Below, one piece after another: positions 27,167 to 34,670 of a stretch of DNA of 43,381 nt. A model generated the notes under the pieces. The model saw nothing but the letters and a program-made list of their open reading frames with translations. It did not search any database and was not told the DNA's origin. The position numbers and the translations under genes are program-made. Location of the stretch: positions 1 to 43,381 of IMG/VR virus record IMGVR_UViG_3300005471_000009. The stretch is one strand, 5' to 3'. The stretch is from a virus. Within the stretch, counting starts at the first letter, position 1. The number at the start of each line of letters is the position of its first letter.

Positions 27167-29047
27167 ATGAGTAATGGTAATAATACTCCAATAGACTGGG
27201 CTGCTGTCGCTGCAGCCGCTGAAGCTGCTAGGGGCGGCACAACTCCAGGAACTTCTGAGCCAAGTCTACTTAGCCAGTTAGTTGGCCGTGAGTATATTGA
27301 TCCTGTTGCTCGTATCATAGGCACTCTCCAGGTCAGGGACTATGGACGTAACGCTCCTCGTGCTCCAGGTAGATATTATGGCTTGGTAGACCAGGCAGGC
27401 CAGTTTCACTACCTTACAAGAGGTAGTCGTCTGTATGACCCCGCAACTGCTACTGTGCATGATGTAGGTGGCTATCGTACCTACCGAGATCGTAGTGGCG
27501 CTGAGGTCTTGTATCCAAATGAGCAGCGTGACTTCTTTGTAAAGCCCAACCAGTTAACTGAGGCACAGAACGATAGAATGCTCGCCTCCCTTGGTCTATC
27601 TGCTGGAGGTGGGGGTGTAAGTGCTAACACTGCAGCTGAGATAGCCAGCCGCGAATCAATAGCTGCTGCTGACCGTGCTCAGCAGTTAGAGCTTGAACGT
27701 CTCCAAGCTCAGCGGGCTATCCAGCTAGAGCAGATGCAAGAAGAGTCTGCTATGAAGCGTCAGCGGCTATCTGAAGCTGGCAGCCTAGCACAGACTGCAG
27801 CAACAGTCCAGCAGCGCACTCGTGACTTAATAGCTCAACTAACTGGAGTCGATCCTATCCGTGCAGCTGTACGTATGCAAGGTGGTCTAGGTGGAGTTGG
27901 TGCTTCCCCTGCTGAGTCCTTCATGGCATCTAACAGAGCATTTGTAAACCAGCCTATTCCGGTTCCTAATGAGAATTCAACTATACCTGAGATAGGCCAA
28001 ACTATTCAGCAGCTTCAAGGTATGCAATCGGCTCCAACAGCACCCTATCTTGGCTTTGCTGGTGGTGGCACTATTGATATGCAGCAAGGCCCAGATGGTG
28101 CTTACCAGATGGCTCCAACTGCACCAACCATGCCTATTGGGGTGGGGGGAGGTGGAGGGGGTATGCTTCCATTGGCTCTGGGTACAGCAGCACCTCAAGG
28201 CCAGCAGCCAGACATACAGCAGGGAACTACTAAGCGCGCCGTGCTAATAGGTGAAGCTGGCTCTAAGATAGCCCCAGGAACTGAAGTGGGGATCATAGAT
28301 CAATCCAAGCCTGGTGCTGGTATCACTGAGATTATACCTCTAGTCAGCAGCGCCCAGGGTGGCGGCTACTACGGACAGACCTATGACCCTGCCACTATAG
28401 CTCAAGCGTTAGGCCCTGTCTATGGTAGCCTTGGCTTTGGGGCTGGCAACGTTCCTAAGTATGCTGGCGGATATTACCAGGGTGGCCCTAATGCTCGTGG
28501 TCTATCTCCATTAGGCTACTACATTGGCTCAGGTTACCGTCCCAGACTGCTCCGCGAAGAGAGCTTTGGTCAGCCTGGCCTAGACCCTGCAAATCCTGGC
28601 GTCTTCGGTCATACCTATTGGCTAGACCCTTGGGGCACCAGACATTGGATAGCTGGCGGTGAGAACCTACAGCATATTAGAGACTTAGGCTTCCGTCCTG
28701 AGGATATAGCTGTAGTATCTCCATCTGATATTAGAAACTTTACTGAAGGCGCTAACTACAGTTGGCCTACACCTCCACAGATTGAAGCTGGTGCTAGAAA
28801 CTATCCAACAGCAGCTACACCGCTAGTAACTCCTCCATCAGCAGGCGGCTTTGCCCTTCCTGATCCTCGTATGTTAGCTGGTATCTGGCGGTTCCTTGAC
28901 CCGTACACTCAGACTGTCTTAACCTCAGCCTATGGCACTGCTGGTCTTGGCCTAGGCTCCCCTGAGGCTACTCGGGCTGCCATAGAGCAAGAGGTAAACG
29001 CCTTTACACCACATGGTACAGCTACAGGGCCGGCACGATTCGGATAA
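27167..29047 (+). CDS. Gly/Pro-rich virion protein, unknown function
   Basis: The 626-aa product has an Ala-rich N-terminus, a compact region near 60-130, a Gln/Glu/Arg coiled coil (about 165-225) and a long Gly/Pro/Tyr-rich C-terminal half with a run of six glycines near 331. It lies between the 1134-aa protein and the scaffold gene and probably is a second internal or connector protein. I recognise no domain. A late promoter begins just after its stop. Confidence 0.6.
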   Translation: MSNGNNTPIDWAAVAAAAEAARGGTTPGTSEPSLLSQLVGREYIDPVARIIGTLQVRDYGRNAPRAPGRYYGLVDQAGQFHYLTRGSRLYDPATATVHDVGGYRTYRDRSGAEVLYPNEQRDFFVKPNQLTEAQNDRMLASLGLSAGGGGVSANTAAEIASRESIAAADRAQQLELERLQAQRAIQLEQMQEESAMKRQRLSEAGSLAQTAATVQQRTRDLIAQLTGVDPIRAAVRMQGGLGGVGASPAESFMASNRAFVNQPIPVPNENSTIPEIGQTIQQLQGMQSAPTAPYLGFAGGGTIDMQQGPDGAYQMAPTAPTMPIGVGGGGGGMLPLALGTAAPQGQQPDIQQGTTKRAVLIGEAGSKIAPGTEVGIIDQSKPGAGITEIIPLVSSAQGGGYYGQTYDPATIAQALGPVYGSLGFGAGNVPKYAGGYYQGGPNARGLSPLGYYIGSGYRPRLLREESFGQPGLDPANPGVFGHTYWLDPWGTRHWIAGGENLQHIRDLGFRPEDIAVVSPSDIRNFTEGANYSWPTPPQIEAGARNYPTAATPLVTPPSAGGFALPDPRMLAGIWRFLDPYTQTVLTSAYGTAGLGLGSPEATRAAIEQEVNAFTPHGTATGPARFG

Positions 29048-29052
29048 GGGTA

Positions 29053-29082
29053 TTGACACAATGTTACAGTTTGTGTTACAGT
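29053..29082 (+). promoter_or_regulatory. Second late promoter/operator, before the scaffold and capsid genes
   Basis: TTGACA (29053-29058), 18-bp spacer and a weaker TACAGT (29077-29082). It repeats the block ATAAGGGTATTGACACAA and the ACACAA-N9-TTGTGT palindrome of the terminase promoter with identical spacing. The predicted start (about 29089) falls beyond the GGAGG site (29083-29087) and only about 7 nt before ATG 29096. Confidence 0.7.
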
Positions 29083-29095
29083 GGAGGCAACAGAA

Positions 29096-30052
29096 ATGGC
29101 TGATACACCGTCTCTTGCACCTGAGGCTCCTACACAAGAGCCTTCCTTAGAGCAAGTCCGTTCTAGAATCGCTCTAGACGACACTGCTGCTCCTGAGGAA
29201 GAAGCTCCTGTGCCCCTGACTGAAGAGCCAGGCGAAGAGTCTCCTGAGGAGCAAGAGCAGCCGGAAGAAACGTTTACCCTTCCAGAAGGCTGGGAAGAAG
29301 CTGAGCCTGTCCTAGAGCGACTTAAGACTGCTGAGTCTGAAGGCTACAACAAGGCCAAGTCGCATCTAACTCGGGCTCATACTGCAACCCTGGCCGAGCT
29401 AGAGGAAACCCATCAGGGAGAGATTCAGCGCATCAGCCAGGAGGCTTCTTCCCGCGCAATGGTACAGACCTTTGCTGAGAAGATAGCTGAGCTGGACACT
29501 GATGATCCTGAAACTGTTAAAGTTGTAACTCGACTACTCCATGCTAACGAGTCCTGGGCCAGGGTGTTCCTTGGTGACCAGTTCAAGTCAGCACAGGGCC
29601 GCTTAGTAAATGCTGTCACTAATGATAGCCGCTTTACCAAAGACCTGCAAGAGGACGTAGCTGACGAGTTCAATGCTACAGTTACAGAATTAGCCCTCAA
29701 GCTGCGCCGTCAACTAGCTGGCGCTGCCAGCCAGGATGATGTCTCTCGTGCTTACTCCTCAGCCTTTAGTTCTTGGCTCGAAGAGCGTGATAAGCTCCGC
29801 GACCAGCAGATCATAAAGGCAGCCCTATCTAAGGAAGGTAAGCGTCTCGAAGAAGTGGCTAAGAAGGCTGCTGGCCTAGAAGTCAAAGCTGGCCAGCGCA
29901 ATAATAGCCGTCCACCAGCTAAGCCCACTGGCTCCTCAGGTGGGGGTGGTACTCAGTACCGCACACTAGCTGAGGCCAGAGCGCTTCATGCTGATGGAAA
30001 GATCGATAACAACGAGATGCGAGCCGCCAAAGTCCGTTTTGGCGTAAGATAA
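29096..30052 (+). CDS. Scaffold-like protein
   Basis: ATG 29096 (MADTPSLAPEAP) is eight bases after GGAGG. The 318-aa product begins with about 70 acidic, Pro/Glu-rich residues, followed by long charged helices (about 80-250) and a Gly/Ser linker before a short basic C-terminal helix (ADGKIDNNEMRAAKVRFG). This acidic-disordered plus coiled-coil plus basic-tail plan, immediately upstream of the capsid gene, is typical of phage scaffolding proteins that template prohead assembly. Confidence 0.75.
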   Translation: MADTPSLAPEAPTQEPSLEQVRSRIALDDTAAPEEEAPVPLTEEPGEESPEEQEQPEETFTLPEGWEEAEPVLERLKTAESEGYNKAKSHLTRAHTATLAELEETHQGEIQRISQEASSRAMVQTFAEKIAELDTDDPETVKVVTRLLHANESWARVFLGDQFKSAQGRLVNAVTNDSRFTKDLQEDVADEFNATVTELALKLRRQLAGAASQDDVSRAYSSAFSSWLEERDKLRDQQIIKAALSKEGKRLEEVAKKAAGLEVKAGQRNNSRPPAKPTGSSGGGGTQYRTLAEARALHADGKIDNNEMRAAKVRFGVR

Positions 30053-30062
30053 GGATTGAAAC

Positions 30063-31034
30063 ATGCCTGTCGCTAATATGACACTAGCGGGGGCGAGCCA
30101 AGCACTTGACACTTCACTCCCAACGATTTTTTCGGAGTTCTTACTCCTCCGAGATGAAACTGGTGTCATGCGCGATGTCTCAACTCGCTATGACCTACAA
30201 CCACATACTGGAACTGCCAAGAACATTATCAACTATGGCCGTGTAGTTGCCTTTAACGTAGCTGACGGTGTTGATATTGCTCAGGCCCAAGCCCTCAGCG
30301 ACTTTCTAACTTCCTTCACTCCAACTGAGGTTGCTGTTCAGGTGATCCTGGCCGGCTCTACTATCCGCCGTGTGGCAGACCCTGATCTTGAGGGGCGTAC
30401 TGCTAAGATCCTGAACAACGCTTATAACCTGAAGGAAGACGCTGATGGTGTAGGCCAGTTCAGCTCGTTTACCACTGCTGACATCGGCAGCGCTACCACT
30501 GTCTGCTCTCCAGGTCACATAGCAGCCCTGGCAGGTCGTCTCCGAGTTGGTATCTCAACAGCTAACCCCGAGCCAGCACCTGATCCGCTGTTTGCTGTGA
30601 TCCATCCACTGTCAGCTGTAGCCCTTGCAGGCCGCATCGTTCCCTATGCAACAACTCCGGCTGGCGCTACTGCATATGGTGCTGCTGGTGGTGCTCATGC
30701 TGGTGTTTCTGTAGTCGCTGGTTCGCCAGAAAGCGGACAAGCGGAAACACTTCTAACAAAAGGCATTGGAGGCCTCGGTATGCTGGCCGGTCTTGACATT
30801 CGCCAGGATGCTAACATTCCAGTGGTCTCAGCTGGTGCTGGTGGTGCAGGCTTCTCCAAGGAAGGCATGGTCTATGTGTCCGAGCTGGAGCCTCGCTTAG
30901 ATCCCGACACCAGTGACAAGTCGCTTCGTGGCGCAGTTGAGATGAACCTTTGGGGTAGTTACATCTGGGGTGTGTACCGGCCTGCTAACTACGGCCAGCT
31001 GGCAACCTTCGACGCTTCACTGCCGTCCTCGTAA
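30063..31034 (+). CDS. Major capsid protein
   Basis: The 323-aa product follows the scaffold by 10 nt. It has the features of an HK97-fold coat protein of the N4 gp56/P22 type: an N-terminal arm, a helix-rich start, repeated beta segments (PTEVAVQVILAGSTIRRV), a nucleotide-poor Gly/Ala loop domain, and a conserved-type C-terminus (AVEMNLWGSYIWGVYRPANYGQL). Assignment rests on this similarity, size and position. A short GTAGG/CCTAC hairpin follows at 31040-31056. Confidence 0.85.
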   Translation: MPVANMTLAGASQALDTSLPTIFSEFLLLRDETGVMRDVSTRYDLQPHTGTAKNIINYGRVVAFNVADGVDIAQAQALSDFLTSFTPTEVAVQVILAGSTIRRVADPDLEGRTAKILNNAYNLKEDADGVGQFSSFTTADIGSATTVCSPGHIAALAGRLRVGISTANPEPAPDPLFAVIHPLSAVALAGRIVPYATTPAGATAYGAAGGAHAGVSVVAGSPESGQAETLLTKGIGGLGMLAGLDIRQDANIPVVSAGAGGAGFSKEGMVYVSELEPRLDPDTSDKSLRGAVEMNLWGSYIWGVYRPANYGQLATFDASLPSS

Positions 31035-31088
31035 TCAGGGTAGGTGTGATTCCTACTCAGCCTTCAGATACGTACACAAGGAGATAAA

Positions 31089-31859
31089 ATGAGCTTTCCA
31101 AATATGCTGTTTGCCCCTGAGGGAGAACAGTTCAATACTTATGCAGCTCCAACTGTAGCCGGTCAGGAGCGTACTCCACTTGGCACCCGCCTTATTATGC
31201 AGGACGGTCGTGAGTACCGCTTCTACTCAGTTGTTACAACTGTTCCTGTTATTGGTAACATGGTGCAGCGGGCGGCTCCGGTGGCTAACGATGTGAACCG
31301 TGCTGGTATTGCTGCTAATGGTGCCGTTGGTTCACGGAACCCTACACTAACAACTGGTGGTGCAGTCACAGCCAACTTCTATGCTGAGGGTTACTTTAAC
31401 CTCTCAGTTGCTAACGCGGCTGCTACTGCTGGCTCGTCTGGTCAGGTCTATGTGGTTGACAACCATCTGGCTGGCACTACAGCAACAGTCTACAACCTTG
31501 CTGCAGGCCATGCTATTAGGTCAGCTGCTATTGACACAACCACACGAGTTGACTTGATCCAGAACCCATACAAGAACTGTATCCAGTCTCCTATTACAAC
31601 TCTGACTAGCCATCCTATTGGAGCTTGTGTTTCAACACTAGCTACTCTCCAAATGGGGTGGATACAGACTAGAGGAATGGCATCAATTTTGACCTCTGGT
31701 ACCGTTGTGATTGGTGAGCAGGTTATCGTTCCTGCAGGTGCAGCTGGAGCTGTTGGCCCTAACTCAGCTGGTGGCTCGGAGACTGAGTCTATCGTTGGTT
31801 ATGTTGCCAGAGTAGCAGCCACAACTGCCTGGTCTGACATTCAACTCACTCTGCCTTAG
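31089..31859 (+). CDS. Capsid decoration or minor head protein
   Basis: ATG 31089 follows AAGGAG. The 256-aa, beta-rich protein opens with a conserved-looking LGTRLIMQDGREYRFYS (31-47) and contains many Ala/Gly/Thr strands without membrane or enzyme motifs. Proteins with the T-x-L-G...DGR-x-Y/F-R motif next to capsid genes are usually abundant decoration proteins. A strong hairpin directly after its stop separates the high-expression capsid block from downstream genes. Confidence 0.65.
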   Translation: MSFPNMLFAPEGEQFNTYAAPTVAGQERTPLGTRLIMQDGREYRFYSVVTTVPVIGNMVQRAAPVANDVNRAGIAANGAVGSRNPTLTTGGAVTANFYAEGYFNLSVANAAATAGSSGQVYVVDNHLAGTTATVYNLAAGHAIRSAAIDTTTRVDLIQNPYKNCIQSPITTLTSHPIGACVSTLATLQMGWIQTRGMASILTSGTVVIGEQVIVPAGAAGAVGPNSAGGSETESIVGYVARVAATTAWSDIQLTLP

Positions 31860-31864
31860 TCCAC

Positions 31865-31894
31865 AGGGGGAGCTGCTCGATAGTGGCTCCCCCT
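31865..31894 (+). terminator. Strong hairpin after the capsid block (attenuator)
   Basis: AGGGGGAGC (31865-31873) pairs perfectly with GCTCCCCCT (31886-31894) around 12 nt. There is no T-tract, and a ribosome-binding site for the next gene follows at once, so partial termination or message processing is more likely than full termination. Confidence 0.6.
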
Positions 31895-31907
31895 CAGGAG
31901 GTTTAAT

Positions 31908-32066
31908 ATGCCAAGACGAAGTAATGACAAGATCGAAGCTGATCGTACTAAGGTTGCTGACCAGTTAGCACGAGGAGAGATCACTGAAGAGGAAGCTGCT
32001 GAAAAGGACGAAGCCTTAGTCAAGGAGCTTACTGGTGGTGAATCCACAACTAGTACAGACGGGTGA
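31908..32066 (+). CDS. 52-aa charged helical protein
   Basis: ATG 31908 follows CAGGAGG. The product begins MPRRSNDKIEADRTKVADQL and is nearly all charged helix (GEITEEEAAEKDEALVKEL), ending in a Ser/Thr tail. The next gene starts 32 nt before its stop in another frame. Function unknown. Confidence 0.6.
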   Translation: MPRRSNDKIEADRTKVADQLARGEITEEEAAEKDEALVKELTGGESTTSTDG

Positions 32067-32385
32067 TTTCTACGAGAACGAGCCTGGTCAACCAGGTTAC
32101 TTCGAGAATCCCCAGACTCCCAACACCTGTCTCTGTTGTGGTGTAGTCTACTACTATGCTACAGGCCCGATCTGTATCTGTGCTATTGGGGGTAACTACT
32201 GGCTCCAGGATGAGCTGCGCCGTATGACTTGTTTCTTTCATGCTCAGGAAAAGATCAAGGACGGCCTATTTGGTGCTTTACCTGGTGGATTCACTGTGCC
32301 TGGCGGTAAGCCAGTTGACCGTTCTATACATCGAGCTGGTGAGAGAACAGCTCCCATAGTTGGTGCCTCGGAGATCAAGCGCTAA
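32035..32385 (+). CDS. Cys-rich small protein
   Basis: GTG 32035 lies seven bases after AAGGAG within the previous gene. The 116-aa product has CLCCG (32-36), CIC (47-49) and C65, with H68 nearby, enough for one or two metal sites, then a basic Gly/Pro-rich tail. Its stop overlaps the next start (TAATG). A structural-region zinc protein of unknown role. Confidence 0.6.
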   Translation: MVNPQLVQTGDFYENEPGQPGYFENPQTPNTCLCCGVVYYYATGPICICAIGGNYWLQDELRRMTCFFHAQEKIKDGLFGALPGGFTVPGGKPVDRSIHRAGERTAPIVGASEIKR

Positions 32386-32807
32386 TGGAACTATTAATCC
32401 CAATAGCTCACAAGCTGACTATGAACCGTGAGGCTATTCCATATGCCCTCCAGGGCCAACTGTCTGGTGTAGTCCGCAGCGAACGTGATGCTAAGGAGAT
32501 TGGTGCTGCCTTTGGTCGTGGCTATCGTCCTAGCAAGCCAGTCATGCTAATTGGCCCTGACGATCACACTGTTATCCTTATCATCGGTGGTGAGGCTGCA
32601 GAGATAGAGGATATAGCCTTAGCCAAGATGGATCAGCAGCGCCGGTCGGCTGAGAAGGGCCAGCGCGGTTTCAACTTTGCAGAGCATAGGGACGCTATTG
32701 GTGCTCCACCAGTAGAGAAAGTAGACAGTCTGTTCAGAGAAGCTCTTCAGGATCGCATCAAGCGTCACAAGCGCAATCCAGTAACAGACCCAGGAAAGGG
32801 AAGATAA
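32385..32807 (+). CDS. Hypothetical protein
   Basis: This 140-aa alpha/beta protein has an apparent beta-alpha-beta core (KPVMLIGPDDHTVILIIGG near residues 51-69) and a basic C-terminal helix (FREALQDRIKRHKRNP). Its stop overlaps the next ATG (TAATG). No family recognised. It lies in the neck/connector interval. Confidence 0.6.
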   Translation: MELLIPIAHKLTMNREAIPYALQGQLSGVVRSERDAKEIGAAFGRGYRPSKPVMLIGPDDHTVILIIGGEAAEIEDIALAKMDQQRRSAEKGQRGFNFAEHRDAIGAPPVEKVDSLFREALQDRIKRHKRNPVTDPGKGR

Positions 32808-33382
32808 TGGCTGAGACATTAAAGGAGCGTGTGGCTAGGAAGCGTCAGGAGAATCCTTATTCCCAACAGATCTTTGCCGCTCAGAATCGTAATAAGATGG
32901 CTGAGTATAGCCAAGATGTGAATGAAGACGGCCAGCAGGCTAGTGTGAGTGCCCGAGGCCCAGGCCTAGTAGTCATGTTCAAGCCTGGCTCCTACGGACA
33001 CCAGAGAGTAGATATTCCAGTCACCAACCTAGATATAGTCCTACCTGCTGGCTATCTCCCTGAGTGTCCTGCTTGCGGTTCAGTGGACTGCCAGATAGAT
33101 GGTAAGCCCTGTCCTGCGCTTCCACCTGCACCATACCGTGTCTGTCCTATTCCATCCTGTCGCAAATACTTCTATGACCGGCCACCGCTAGATGCAGTAG
33201 AGGTAGTTGAGGATGAGTTTATGATTAGAGACGATGCCTATGTTCCTTCAACTCCAGAGCTGCGAACCAAGGCGGCTTTGGACGCTCACATGACTGCCTA
33301 TCACCCCTCAGAGCAGGCATCCATGGCTCGCCAGAACCCAGTTCACTTGAAGCGGATAGAGGAAGTAAAGTCTGATGCCTGA
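32807..33382 (+). CDS. Zinc-finger-containing structural-region protein
   Basis: The 191-aa product has a basic N-terminal helix, a strand-rich middle (LVVMFKPGSYGHQRVDIPV) and a Cys cluster: CPACG (87-91), C96, C102, then CPIPSC (113-118), with H161 and H166 towards the end. Two metal sites are plausible. The composition and coupled position suggest a minor virion or assembly protein. It overlaps the next gene by 8 nt. Confidence 0.6.
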   Translation: MAETLKERVARKRQENPYSQQIFAAQNRNKMAEYSQDVNEDGQQASVSARGPGLVVMFKPGSYGHQRVDIPVTNLDIVLPAGYLPECPACGSVDCQIDGKPCPALPPAPYRVCPIPSCRKYFYDRPPLDAVEVVEDEFMIRDDAYVPSTPELRTKAALDAHMTAYHPSEQASMARQNPVHLKRIEEVKSDA

Positions 33383-33677
33383 GCTTAGCCTCAACCAGAT
33401 TGGCTTCCAACAGCTAACAGTTAGTAACGTTGCTGTATCTCTAACAATAGCTCCAGTTGGAGCAACTCCTAGACACGCGCTGATATATGTTGGCGGTGAT
33501 GCTGTACGTTGGAGGGCAGACGGTGTTGCACCAACAGCTACAATAGGAATCCAGGTACCTGCTAACGGTTACATCGACTTCACAGAACCTATGACAGACT
33601 TCTGGGGAATGATTAAGAACATTCAGTTCATCCGTGTAACTACTGATGCAACCCTTAACATAGCGTATATGACCTGA
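33375..33677 (+). CDS. Minor virion protein, beta-sandwich
   Basis: The 100-aa product follows a pattern common in phage virions: QQLTVSNVAVSLTIAPVGATPRHALIYVGGDAVRWRADG near residues 12-50, then PTATIGIQVPANGYIDF and a closing IKNIQFIRVTTDATLNIAYMT. It is all-beta without Cys, and is likely a head or tail surface or completion protein. Confidence 0.65.
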   Translation: MPELSLNQIGFQQLTVSNVAVSLTIAPVGATPRHALIYVGGDAVRWRADGVAPTATIGIQVPANGYIDFTEPMTDFWGMIKNIQFIRVTTDATLNIAYMT

Positions 33678-34174
33678 TGTCTAACATAATCGTTCTCCCG
33701 TTCCCAGGTCTGACTCCTAGTTCCGTTACTCCAACTGAATTGGCAGCAGCTTCTGTTGTTGAAGCCAAGCTCGATACAGTAACCAACAACACTCTCAATG
33801 CAGCAAGAGTTGGTAAGTGGACTTACGACTTTACTGTCCTTGGTGGAGCTGTTAGTACAATCGCTCTAACTGGAGCTGCACTTGCTGCTAAGGCTGTTAT
33901 CTTTGGTGGATTCATTCGAGTATTAACAGCTCTAACCTCAGGAGGTGCTGCTACTGCTGCACTGCAAGTTGAGGCAGCAAACGACATAGTTAACGCTACT
34001 GTAGTCTCAGGTGCCCCCTGGTCTACAACTGGGCGTAAGGTGATAATCCCTACTTGGGCTATAACCAATTCAGTGGAGACTACTCTAGCCAGAACTCCAT
34101 CTATAGTAATTGGTACTTTTGCCCTGACAGCTGGCAAGTTTGATCTCTGGCTCTTTTATGAAGTTACTGACTAA
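33677..34174 (+). CDS. Virion protein, fibre-like beta domain
   Basis: The 165-aa product begins with a short linker holding LTPSSVTPTELAAASVVEAKLDTV, a segment type often found just before fibre domains. A predicted all-beta domain follows (WTYDFTVLGGAVSTIALTG..., ending FDLWLFYEVTD). It starts one base before the upstream stop ends and shares TAATG with the next gene. Probably a small tail or head appendage. Confidence 0.6.
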   Translation: MSNIIVLPFPGLTPSSVTPTELAAASVVEAKLDTVTNNTLNAARVGKWTYDFTVLGGAVSTIALTGAALAAKAVIFGGFIRVLTALTSGGAATAALQVEAANDIVNATVVSGAPWSTTGRKVIIPTWAITNSVETTLARTPSIVIGTFALTAGKFDLWLFYEVTD

Positions 34175-34344
34175 TGAGTGTCCGTCTACTAGAGTTAGAA
34201 GAGCTTTTAGATGAAGCCAAGCAGGAGCTTGAGGCACTTGGAGAAGTCACTACCGTAGAGAAGCACTTAGTGCGGAAACGAGTATTGAAGCTACAGCGTA
34301 TGGTAGAATCTAGGAAGCAGTACGATGCCGCTGAGAAAAGGTAA
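34174..34344 (+). CDS. 56-aa coiled-coil peptide
   Basis: ATG 34174 overlaps the upstream TAA by one base. The product begins MSVRLLELEELLDEAKQELE and is a continuous Leu/Glu/Lys coiled coil with a basic second half. The next gene begins 20 nt before its stop. Confidence 0.6.
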   Translation: MSVRLLELEELLDEAKQELEALGEVTTVEKHLVRKRVLKLQRMVESRKQYDAAEKR

Positions 34345-34483
34345 GAGCAAGAAAGCCTTCAGTCAGAATGTAGAAACTGAAATGGCTGCTGGTAAGCCCC
34401 AAAAGCAAGCCGTAGCTATCGCATACTCGGTACAACGAGGTTCTAAGAAGAAAGGAGCCAAACGTGGCACGAAAAAGCACTAA
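34325..34483 (+). CDS. 52-aa conserved basic phage peptide (MPLRKGKSKK type)
   Basis: The product begins MPLRKGKSKKAFSQNVETEM and contains AAGKPQKQAVAIAYSV, matching a widespread short phage protein family (MPLKKGKSxKxxxxNxxxExxxGKPQKQAVAIAxS) found among structural genes. Its function is not established. It is strongly basic at both ends. Confidence 0.75.
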   Translation: MPLRKGKSKKAFSQNVETEMAAGKPQKQAVAIAYSVQRGSKKKGAKRGTKKH

Positions 34484-34670
34484 AGGTATGAAAGGCTTTC
34501 AGAACATAGAGTCTGCTCAAGTATCTAAGATCAAGGCGCGAGGCGGTAAGACTGCTGGTGGTAAGAAGATCAGGAACCCCGCTGCCTATGTGGCAGCTGG
34601 TCTCCGCAGAACTGGCATTAAGAAGTATGGTGCTAAAGGCTTTGCAGCCAAGCAGAGAGCGGCTAGGTGA
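34464..34670 (+). CDS. Small basic protein of the structural region
   Basis: GTG 34464 follows AAAGGAG. The 68-aa product is rich in Lys, Arg, Ala and Gly (opening MARKSTKGMKGFQNIE) with a NPAAYVAAGLRR-x-G-I-K-K-Y-G motif and a KGFAAKQRAAR end, resembling short basic phage proteins usually next to the preceding gene. It may bind DNA or capsid interior. It overlaps both neighbours. Confidence 0.65.
   Translation: MARKSTKGMKGFQNIESAQVSKIKARGGKTAGGKKIRNPAAYVAAGLRRTGIKKYGAKGFAAKQRAAR

Noticed and set aside
28138-28165. Second G-quadruplex-like stretch on the plus strand
   Set aside because: It encodes a glycine run in the 626-aa virion protein, so the G richness is explained by coding.
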